From contig NC_079499.1 in the NCBI RefSeq assembly GCF_030052815.1, positions 72,617,760 through 72,681,759 of the forward strand: a stretch of DNA of 64,000 bases. Direction: 5' to 3'. The position numbers were made by a program, and so were the translations under genes. The notes under the pieces are model-generated. The model did no database searches and was not told the DNA's origin. It worked only from the letters and a program-made list of their open reading frames with translations. Positions 23,201 to 35,200 of the stretch are shown here, in pieces (within the stretch, counting starts at the first letter, position 1; each line of letters begins with the position of its first letter). The stretch comes from Hevea brasiliensis (Eukaryota > Streptophyta > Magnoliopsida > Malpighiales > Euphorbiaceae).

Positions 23201-26200
23201 CTCCATGCTGGAACTGTCCAGATCAGTGTCTAACTAAAAAACTGATAATTGGAGGTTAGAGGGATTTTATTGTGCAAAATTTGAAAGTTGATGGGGTTTT
23301 ATTTTATATTTTTAAGTTGAGGGACTGTAATGTTACAACTAAATAAGTTTAGGGACAGTTGTCAAAATTTATCCAAAATTTATATGTCTTAATCCTATAT
23401 TTCATATATTTTGATTCACATGATAAATCAAGTCTACATATAATTTTTTTTCCAGTTATTACTCATTAATTCTTTGATAAACATATCAATTAGTTTGAAT
23501 TCTAATTCAAGAGGAAAAAAAAAAAAGCAATGCAATAATTTGCATGGTTTTACAATCTTAATCTTCTCTTCACAAGAAAAACAAAAGAGAAGGGAAAAAA
23601 ATCAGTAAAAAAATTTTATGTTTAAACCTGATTTATCATAAATTGTAGCATCCATTAAATAAAATACACATGCTTATTAGAGTAAACGATTTATAAAATA
23701 CAAATTTTATTTAATGGATATTATAATTCATGTGGAATACATTCTTTCCAATTATATATTCTTTTCAAAATTACCGTGTAAAAAGCTATAAATTTATTTT
23801 TACATCTATATTTGGATGCATAGATTTATTTGGTTTGATTCAAAAGATAATTACGTTAATTTCAATTAATAAAAATATTTTTTATAAAGTTTCATTTAAA
23901 AATAAATATAAAATATATTTCTTTTAAAATATAAAATTTAATCAATGGACTAAAAATACTAAATGCTTACATTAAATCACAATTATAGTAAAAAATTTTA
24001 TTTGTTAATCAAATAAAACTTTAGGTGCTATATTGTGATTTACCGTTAACTTTTTAAATTCAATTTTACCCTTTTGGATATAATAGTGACAAATCTTAAA
24101 GGTTTTGATATAATGATTGTGATTTCACTTCACCTAAACATTTTGCATTTTTTGTCCAATTGCCCTTTCATAAATGATTTGTACCCAATTTGATGCTCAG
24201 GTTAAAATACTAAGAACTGAAAATGGTACAAAACATATGAATAGAGTTTTCCAGACTTATGTGCAGTCACTTGGAATCCTACATCAAACTAGTTGTGTTA
24301 ACACTAATGGACAAAATAGGGTATCTAAGAGGAAAAATAGACATTTACTTGAGATAGCTCATGCTCTTATTTTTACTATGAATTTTCCTACATCTTACTG
24401 CGGCATATTTGATTAATAGAATGCCTCTTAAAACCTTGGACTTTAATAGTCCTTTGGAAGTTTCGCCAAAAAAAAAAAAAAAAAAAAAAATCTTATACTG
24501 TTCCACCCAAAGTTTTTTATTAGGAAAATAGAACCTCAAACTCTTAAATGTATTTTTATATGGTATACCAGTACCCAAAAAGGATATAAATGTTATCATC
24601 CACCATCTAGGAAGTATTTTGCAAGCACAGATGTCACTTTTAGGGAATATAAACCTTATTTTTAGGCACCTCTGCAGGGAAGTATAAAAGGGAAGAGGTG
24701 TTTTGTCCTTCATCTTCTTTCTTCTAGCTCTTCAGGGGAAGGTTAATGATGTTCAAGATAAATCACCACAACATGTTCAGGATAGATCACTACCTCTCTA
24801 GCCTATAGAGAGATTGAATAGGTTGCATTTGAGAACCTGCACTCATTGGAACAGAATGGAGGAGGCTATTGAGCATGATACTTCTGATCAATATGAATTA
24901 CTGGATTTAGATCCTGAGGTATGTAATGAGTCCCCTTCTTCGCCTTTTACTTCAGTTCTTGATAATTCTAATCCTGACTCTGATCTTAATGTCATTATTG
25001 CTCAAATAAAAGGAGTAAAGGCTTGTTCCAAATAACCTATCTCTAACTTTGTGTCTTAGGACTTATTGTCCCCATCCTATAGAGCTTTTGTCTTGTCCAT
25101 TTCTTCTGTTTCTACCTGACAGGATTGAAAGGAGGCATGTCTTGATTCAAAATGGAATGCTGCTATGGTTAAAGAGATGAAGGTTTTGGCAAAGAATAGA
25201 ACATGAGATCTTATTACTCTCCCTACTGGAAAAAAACCATTTAGATGTAGGTGGACTTTCACTACAAAGCATAAAGCAGATGGTTCAATTGAAAGACACA
25301 AAGCTAGATTAGTTACAAAGAGTTTTACACAAACATATGGGGTCAACTATGAAGAGACCTTTGTACCTATTGGAAAAATGAACACCATTAGAATTCTATT
25401 GTCGTGTGCAACAATCTGTAACTAAGACCTACAGCAGTTTGATGTTAATAAACGTCTTTCTACATGAAGACTTAGAGGAAAAGGTGTATGTGTAAATACC
25501 TCTAGGATTTGATGATAAGTAAACCGGAGAGAAGGTTTGCAGATTGAAAATTGCCTTGTATGGTCTAAAGCAGTCCCCTAGGGCATAATTTAACAGATTC
25601 AGTAAGGCAATGATCTCTTTTGGGTTATGTTAGTGTAATGCCAATCACACTCATAAAGCATTGTGAAGATAAGTTCACACTATTTATTATTTATATGGAT
25701 GATATATAGTTATTACATGAGATGATAAGGAAAAAAGTTGTCGATATAAAGCAATGCTTAGCACGACTTTAAGATTAAAGATTTGGGTACATAGATACTT
25801 TGTTGGAATAGAGGTCTCCAGCTCAGGCAAAGGTGTAACACTCCCTAACCTTTGATGTTCGAAATTGACAGTGGGTAGAGGTCTTGAGAGTCTATGAAAC
25901 CCTAATGGGAATCTAGTAGTTGTTAGGATTAGTCAAATCTTTGTGTAAGTTTACATGTTAAAGTTCATAGATGGGTGGAGTGATTTATTTGTATATGAGT
26001 TGTTTCAAATACATATAAAGCTGATTTTAAGAAAGTAAAATAAGAGTCTTAAGTGTATTAAGCATAGAATAAGGGGTTAATTGAATGAAATTTGAAGTTT
26101 TTGAGTCAAAATGTGGAAAAATGAGGCAGGACTTTTGGTTGCCGGAAGTCCATCATTATTGAAAGTTCCTAAAATGGAAATGGGCATAAATACTGTTACA

Positions 26201-29200
26201 TGCGAAAATTGAACCAAGTAACTCTCATTTTTTCCTTTTCAAGGTATGATGACTCAAAATTTCAAGCCTTTTCACAATAATCTTTCTCTTTGAACAAAAT
26301 TTAATGAATTCAATTACGTTGTTGTGCTAGAGTAAAGGGTGAGCCATAGATTTTAAAGGGAAAAGTTATATGAGAAAAAAGGTATTAGTTAAAGCTTCAA
26401 GGGAGGTCCATGCTACACCTATTGACAAATCGAGACTTGTTGTTGCTGCTGCCTCTAAGGAACAGTCACATAGCTTTGGTCCATCATACAAAGATCAGTT
26501 TCACTATGATTGCTATGGAAAATCCCGACACACCAAGGAACACTGCTAGAAATTGCATGGCCACCCAACTAAGGGGCGTGGAGAAAAGAGGATGGGCTCA
26601 GCAAGACCACAAACAAATGTATGTGAGACAGGAGAGTTTTCTGAGAATATAGCTACAACTAGAATTCTTTCCAATGAGGAAGTACAATCCTTGAGATGTT
26701 TGCCATCACAATTGGAATCTTAGTTTACCACGATTGCCTCTCCTAATTTTGCCAAATCAGGTAATAAAAAAACTTTTTGGGCTATAGACTCTAAAGCAAA
26801 CAAACACATGATAGGTTCTGGAAACAAACACATGACAGGTTCTTCAAACAAATTCACAACCTATTCACTATGTTCAAGAAAGGAAAAAGTCCGCATAGCA
26901 GATGAATCTCTAGCTAGTGTTTCAGAAACAGGTTTTATTGAATGCACTCCTACTTTAAACCTCACCTCAGTTTTGCATGTGCCAAGTTCTCCCATTAACC
27001 TCTTATCTATTAGCTATATTACTAAAGCTCTTAATTGTAAAATCTCATTTTTTTTTCCTACTCATTGCATTTTTCAAGAATTGAAAACAGGTAAAACGAT
27101 TAGCAGTGATAGATTGCAAGATGGACCATATCTACTGAATGAGTATAGCGGTTTCTAGATTCCTAGTACAAACCAAGCTTTGTTATGACAATCTACAAGT
27201 GCCTACCAAGAAATCATCCAATAGCACAAGAGATTAGCATATGATTTTTTTTCTACGTTTTAGAGAGGTTACACCCCCCATTTTGTTTAAAAAATGCAAA
27301 ACAGAATCTTTAATTTGTTATGCTTATGAATTGGCTAAATACACAAAGCAATATTATCCTCAAATAAATAATAAAACCTTAATTCCTTTCATGACTATTC
27401 ATTATGGTGTATGGGGACCCATTAAACTATATATTTATCTGGATATAGATGGTTTATCGGATAAATTTCAACAACTACCTTTGAACTTATACAATTGTAA
27501 CACTACAACCCCTCAACTTAAAAATATAAAATAAAACTCTCTTAACTTTTAAATTTTACACAATAAAATCTCTTTGACCTCCAATTACCAGTTTCTCAAT
27601 TAAACACTGATGTTGACAAATCCAACGTGGCACTTAGTCAGCATTTCTCTCTTATCTCTCATGCAATGTGTAACAAGACTATCATTTAACTTTACTACAT
27701 GTAACACCTTTGTCGTTCAAAAACTATTGTCCTTCAGCTTTGTCATTTATAACACTATTGTCCCACAATTTTACATTAATGTAACACAAACATTAACGCA
27801 ACACCATTGTTGTTTAAAATCACATTCCCATGATCCCACCCAATATAAAAATACCATCGAATTTTTAATTTCAATTTGTCTATTAAGCAATATATTTTTT
27901 TTAAACTTTTATTAGTATATTCAACTTTTTTAATTTTTTTTAATTATGAATAACATATAGTTAAAAAAAAATAGAGACTAATTAACAATAGTTTCCTTAT
28001 TTTTTTTAACAATATGCTATTTATAAAAAAAATGTAAAAAAGTTAAATCTATTAACAATAATTTAAAAATTTATTGCTCTGCTCAATAGACAAATTAAGG
28101 TTAAAAATTCTAGCTAAGACATTTATTTTGGATAGGATCATGAGAATGTAGTTTAAACCATAATGGTGTTACATTGAATATGATGTTATATTGATGTAAA
28201 GTTGTGAAATAATGATGTTACAAATGACAAAATTCAATAATAATAGTATTATAAATGAAAAAGTTGAAAAGCAATGGTGTTACAACTAGTAAAGTTAAAG
28301 GATGGTCTTGTTACACGTGGCATGAGAAAGAAGAGAGAAATACTGACTAAGCACCATGTTGAATTTGTTTACATCAGCGTTTAACTAGAAAACTGGTGAT
28401 TGGAGGTCAGAGGGATTATACTGTGCAAAATTTAAAAGTTAAGAGAGTTTTATATTACATTTTTATGTTGAGGAACTATGGTGCTATAATCGTACAAGTT
28501 CAAGGACAGTTGTTGAAATTTATCCATGGTTTGCCAGCTTCATTGATTGTTGCACTAAGTTAACTTGATTTTATTTGATGAAAGAAAGAGTGAGGTGTTT
28601 TCTTGTTTCCATAAAATGATTTGTACATAATTTAATGCTCAAGTTAAGGCACTACAAACTGATAATGGTACAAAGTATATGAATGAATGTTTCAAGATTA
28701 TTTTGAGTCACATGGAATCTTACACCAAACCAGTTGTGTCAACACTTGCTCAAAATGGAGCGTCTGAAAGGAAAAATAGACATTTACTTGAGGTAGCTTA
28801 AGCTCTCATGTTTACTATGAATGTTCCTACACCTTCTTGGGGGATGCTATTCTTTCTATAGCCTATCTAATTAATAGGATGCCTCTTAAAACCCTAGATT
28901 TTAAAAGGCCTTTGGAAGTTTTGCAGGGTAAAAGTGCCTATACTGCTCCATCCAAATTCTTTGATTGTGTTTGCTTTGTTCATAAGATAAATCCTAGGAA
29001 ATTAGAACCTTGGGCTGTTAAATGCGTCTTTGCAGGGTATTCTGGTACTCAAAAAAGGATATAAATGCTATCACCCACCTTCTAGGAAGTATTTTGTGAG
29101 TATAGATGTCACTTTTAGGGAATCTACACCTTACTTCCAAGGGGGGAGACACCTCTTCAAGGGAAGCATAAGATAAAAGAGGTGAATGGTCCTACATCTT

Positions 29201-32200
29201 CTTTTCTTCCAACTCTTCCAAGGGGAGACTAATGATGCTTAAGATCAATCACCTAGACATATTCATGATAGGTCACCTGAGCCTATAAAGAGATTGAAAA
29301 GGTTGGATTTGAGAACCTATACTCGTAGGAAATGGATGAGGTCATTGAGCATGATACTCATGATCAATTAGAACCCCTGGATTTAGATCCCAGACATCCT
29401 AAGGTATGTAACGAGTCTCATTTGATTCCTGATTCTGATCTGTTGTCAAGTGACAACTACGTAGTTGCACTTGAGAGGGAGTGTTGGGATTATAAATCTC
29501 ACATCGAGAAAGTATAAATATAAAAGGGAAAATATAAATTATTAAATTGTAACATTGACTTAGCTAGTCATTTTAATGTGTAAAGCAATCTAATCATTTA
29601 TATAATCCAGAATCAAAATGAATTAAATTGTAATTTGACAACACTCTCTCCAAATTTATCATGATCCTTTGTAATTTGACAGCTTCTTCATGGTAGACAA
29701 AGAAGGATGACCCAATCTATAATGAGCTTCAAGATGTGTTAAGGTACTGGAGCAAACAAGCGACCGCGGTACATGATTTTCCAGAATGTAGAGACCACCT
29801 GACTCGGGTCCTCTACCAATAATCTGCTTCGTCGTAAGATCCTAAAACAAACACTGGTCAGGAAAAAAGGAAACAGAATAATTTAAGGTACAAGTAAGTT
29901 TACTAACAGAAAGTAGATTAAAAGAGAATTTTGGTAGACACAAAACAGAAGACAAAGAAATTGACGAAGTCGGGTTTGCAGTTCCAGAACCCATGACACA
30001 AGAAGTAGAACCATCAGCTAAAGTAACAGTAGAGGAAGTGAGATTAGACTGAAAAGCAGATAGAAGACTAGAATTACCTGTCATGTGATCTGTCACACCA
30101 GAATCAATAACCCATTTAGATGAAAAAGACACAAGCCATGTAGTAGATTTACCTGACTCGTGATCGCGATGTGGAACCGTAGGCTTTAGAGATGCACGAC
30201 ATCGGGAAAATTGTGCAAAATCCTCTCAGATACCAAAATAGTTTTCTCAGAGGAAGATATCAGAGAATTCTCTCACGCCATATTTGCCATCTGTGATCGC
30301 TGATTTTTTCTCTGAAGTTGCGGACAATTATATTTTGTATGGCCAGGCTCATGGCAATAATAACAAATGACTCCTCTTGAGTCCTGATTAGAACTAGCCT
30401 CTCCATTACGCTGATTACATTTCATTCGTAATTCCTCCTCTACTTCCTCTTCTATTAGCCTGTTGTACATTTGGATTACGGCTAATAAGAGCACTACTGA
30501 CAGGTTGTGAAGATTGAATACTCTCTATACGAAAGACCCGTGTGAACGTTTCATGCAAAGAGGAAATCTCAGTACTTGAGAGAATCTGAGATTTAGCAGT
30601 CTCATACTCTGAAGGAAGGCCTGCAAGAAAACTCATAACAGCCAGTTGCTCTGTTGGGCTGCTTGAACTTTCACATCAGGACTAAAAGGCAACAATACAT
30701 TAAGTTTCTCATATACCCGTTTAAAATCCATAAAATAAGCCGTGAGAGACTTATCCTCTTTCTCAGCACGGTAGAATGCCTTACAAACATCATAAATACG
30801 GGAGATATTCCCTTTACCAGAATACAGAAAATCTAAGTAATCCATCAATTCCTTAACAAATTCACAGTGATTAATTAAACTAATTACCTCACTATGAATC
30901 GAGTTCCGGAGCTGCAAAAACAATCGAGCATCCTCCCTTAGCCAAGTTTGTCGTGTATCATCAGTGGGTGGATCTTTAGTAAGGTGATCATCCTTATCAA
31001 TGCTACGCAAATAGACCCTAACAGTCTTACTCCACTCCAGGTAATTCGAACCATTAAGTTTGTGTTCCGTGATCTTAGTCATCACCGGAATCACATCAAA
31101 AATAATATTCTTATTGTCTGCCATTTGTTAAGACAAAGAAAACTAACCGAAACGCTAATCCAAAGTGCTTATAGTAGCAAAATAACCCAAAATCACAAAT
31201 CAAGCAAATACCGAAATAGGATCTGAGAGCCAAACCTCAGAAGTCCTTTAATGGTTATACTGCATCAGGCAACAGCACACGGTGGTGGAATGAGGGGGTT
31301 GAGACGACGCCGGCAATGTTGATCGGGGTTGAAACAGCCGGTCGGCGACTAACGTCTCTCCTGAGCTGGGTAGTGAGAACAAATAGTCACCCTAGATTGA
31401 TGACCTGCTCTGATACCATGTAGAAAGAGATGATTCTTATTGATTTCAATTAATTTGTACATGGGTATATATATACAATTGATTCCTATAATTGTGTTCT
31501 ACTAATTAGGAAGAAATCCTAAATAAGAAATCCTAAATAGGAATAAAGAATACAAAATATACAGAAAAATAATATAGTGATTGACTTTCCATAACATAGT
31601 GATTGACTTTCCATAACAGAAATAATATAGTGATTGACTTTCCATAACACTCCCCCTCAAGTTGGAGCATAGATATTAATCATTCCCAACTTGTTACAAA
31701 TGTAGTCAATCCTAGCTCCATTCAAAGCTTTTGTGAAAATATCTCCTAACTGCTCTCCGGTTTTGATGTGTCCTGTTGAGATGATCTGTTGTTGAATCTT
31801 TTCACGAACAAAGAGACAATCAATCTCAATATGTTTGGTTCGCTCATGAAACACCGAATTAGAAGCAATATAGAGAGCAGCTTGATTATCACACCACAAT
31901 TTCGCAAGCAGGGAGATCTTAAAACCTGTCTCATCTAGTAATTGAAGTATCCACATTACCTCACATACTGATTGTGTCATGGCTCTGTATTCGGATTCAG
32001 CACTAGATCGAAAAACTACACTCTGCTTCTTGCTTCTCCAAGACATCAAATTTCCTCCAACAAAAACGCAATATCCAGTAGTTAACCTCCTGTGAACCTT
32101 AGATCCAACCGAGTCAACATCTGAAAAACATTCAACATTCAAATGCCTATGATTACCATATAACAAACCTCTTCCTGGAGCGCCCTTCAAATAACACAAG

Positions 32201-35200
32201 ATTTGTCCCAAGGCTTCCCAATGAGCAACAGTTGTGAAAGACATAAACTAACTTACCACACTAACGGCATAAGCAATGTCAGGACGAGTGACTGTAAAGT
32301 AGTTCAATTTTCCTACCAATCTCCTGTATCTCTCTGAATCTTCAAACAACTCACTATCCCCTGCTAACAGTTGTAAATTTGGAGTCATTTGTGCACTACA
32401 AGGCTTAACACCTAATTTTCCTGTCTCTGTCAATAAATCGAGGATATAATTTCTTTGAGACAAGAAAATACCTTTTTTACTTCTCATAACTTCAATAACC
32501 AAAAAATACTTTAACAATCCCAAATCTTTGATCCGAAACTGGGTTTGGAGGAAGGTTTTAAGAGATGAAATACCTGCAGAGTCACTCCCAGTGATGAAAA
32601 TGTCATCCACATAGACTACTAGGAGAATTAGACCAGCCTCAGATTGCCTATAAAATACTGAGTGATCACACACTCTTTTGCATACCAAATTCCTGTACTG
32701 CTTCACTGAATCTCCCAAACCAGGCCCTAGGGCTTTGTTTCAAGTCATAAAGAGACTTCCGAAGCCTACAAACTTTACCCAACTCCCCCTGAGCAACAAA
32801 CCCAGGTGATTACTTCATATACACCTCCTCCTGAAGATCACCATGAAGAAAAGTATTCTTATTGTCTGCCATTTGTTGAGACAAAGAAAACTAACTGAAA
32901 TGCTAATCCAAAGTGCTTACAGCAACAAAATAACCTAAAATCACAAATCAAACAAATACCAAAATAAGATCTAAGAGTTAAACCTCAGAAGTCCTTTAAT
33001 GGTGTACTGGATCAGGCAATAGCACACAGTGGTGGAATGAGGGGGTTGAGGCGACGCCGACGATGTTGATCAGAGTCAAAACGGCCGGTCGGCGGCCAAG
33101 GTCTCTCCTGAGCTGGGTGGTGAGAACAAATAGTCACTCTAGATAGATGACCTGCTCTGATACCATGTAGAAAGAGATGATTCTCCTTAATTTCAATTAA
33201 TCTGTACATGGGTATACATATACAATTGATTCCTATAATTGTGTTTTACTAATTAGGAAGAAATCATAAATAAGAAATCCTAAATGGGAATACAGAATAC
33301 AAAATATACAAAGAAATAATATAGTAATTGACTTTTCATAACAAAAACTAATGGTTGATGATTTCAAGGTTAAAGTGTCCTTTGTTGGTTAATGGATCCA
33401 AGTGTGGCCCTTCAGTGACAGAAATGATCTATAACTCCTGTCTAGTCATGGTTGAGGACAAATGTTTCCAACTAACCTAGTGGTTCTAGAGTTAACTAAT
33501 TTTCACGTCATTCTAGACATGGATTAGCTCTTTGCCAATTATGCTATATTGAACTATAGGAACAAGGTAGTAAAGTTTAAGCGGACAGGATGGGTTACAT
33601 GTAGTTTTTCAAGGAGATCAAGTATCAATTTTGACACGGGTATTTCTGTTGTGCCAGCCAAAAAGATACTTTGAAAAAATGTATGAGGGTTCCTAGCTCA
33701 TATGAAAGAAGTTAGTGTGAAAAGAGATGGACCAGAGTCAATTCCAATGGTGAGAGAGTTCCTAGATGTTTTCCCCAAAGAAGTACCAGGAGGTATGCCA
33801 CCTAAAAGAAAGAGCGATTTTGAGATTGATCAAGTACCTAGTACTAAGCCTATTTCTATCCCTCCCTACAGAATAGCTCTTGCAAAACCAAAAGACTTAA
33901 AAGGACAGTTACAAGATCTAGTAGACAATATATCAGACCAAGTACCTCTCCCTGGGGTGCTCCGGTGTTATTTGTAAAGAAGAAGGATAGTTATCTGTGG
34001 CTATATATAGATTATAGACAGTTGAACAAAGTAACCACGAAGAACAAGTACCCGTTGCCCTGTATTAATGATTTGTCTGATTAGCTAGCAAAAACTAATT
34101 ATTTCTCTAAGATTTATAGTCTAGATATCATCAGTTGAGAATCAAAGAGACAGACATCCCGAAAACCACTTTCTGGACCAGGTATAGATATTATGAGTTT
34201 CTTGTGATACCGTTTGAGTTAACTAACGCCCCAGCTGCATTAATGGATCTCATGAACAAGCTATTCAAACCTTTTCTAGTTCACTTTGTCATCATCTTTA
34301 TTGATGAAATCTTAGTGTATTCCAGAAGTCCAGAGGAGCGCGTACAACATCTAAGAGTGGTTCTCCAGACTATGAGGGAGAATTAGTTGCTTACAAAGTT
34401 TTTCAAGTGTGAATTCTAATTGAAGAGTATATCTTTCATGGGGCATGTGGTGTCAGAGAATAGTATTGAAGTGGACCTCAAGAAAGTTAAAGCAATAGTG
34501 GATTGGCCAAGGCCATCTAAAGTGTCAAAAATCAAGAACTTCCTAGGTTTGGCTAGCTATTACAGAAGATTTATGTAAGATTTCTCCAAGATAGCTGCTC
34601 CAATGACTAGGGTAACTAAACAAAACAGAAAGTTTAAATGGACAGAACAGTGTGAAGCAAGTTTTCAGAAGTTAAAGGAGAGCTTTGTGACCTCACCAGT
34701 ATTAGCTTTGCCTTCGGGCAATGAAGATTTAAGAGTGTACTACGAACTGAAGAAGCATATAGCGAACTATCCCACTCATGATTTAGAAATGACGGCTATA
34801 GTCTTTGCCCTTAAGATGTGGAGACTATCTTTATGGGGCAAAGTGTGAAATTTTCATAGACTATAAGTGTCTTCAATACATTTTTAACTAGAAGTTAAAT
34901 CTGAGGTAGAAAAGGTGGGTAAAACTACTTAGTAATTATGATTGCACCATCCAATATCATTTGGGGAAGGTAAATATTGTTGCAGATACCCTTAGCCAAA
35001 AATCATTTGGCAATTTAGCTCACGTTTCAGTGTGAAGACAACCACTTTTGAAGGAATTTGACCAGTCGTTGAGTGAAGAGTTGCAATTAGAATTATCAGC
35101 CAAAGGAACTTGGATAGCACACATGAAAGTGACAACAGTATATTTGAGACAAATGGTAGAGAAACAACATGAAGACCCATAGTTGGTGAAGATAACTGAA

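Larger units (their letters stand above)
19714..25833 (+). mobile_element. Copia E1: decayed Ty1/copia element
   Basis: The 5' LTR is about 19714-19918 (TCTTGGAATCCC..., related to the LTRs of E3 and E4) and is followed by the primer site TGGTATCAGAGC at 19919-19930. Next come a leader, a gag remnant (20330-21230; [23 protein letters not shown]), protease and GAG-pre-integrase pieces (21230-21800), and the integrase start ([13 protein letters not shown]). A 2.16-kb fold-back element interrupts integrase. It resumes at 24169 and continues through the linker to RT (25150-25830). It stops abruptly at 25833, where a TGTAACAC sequence starts. Every domain carries stops. Confidence 0.8.
31419..33343 (-). 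mobile_element. Copia D1: internally deleted LTR element
   Basis: Reads LTR (33343-33166), primer site, leader, the first codons of gag (MADNKN), then directly RT from [12 protein letters not shown], RNase H, polypurine tract and LTR (31649-31419). About 2.9 kb of the copia C layout, from gag codon 7 to the middle of RT, is missing. The joint lies in the shared hexamer AAGAAT (minus strand, 32860-32855) and keeps the reading frame. Later changes add stops. Confidence 0.87.
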
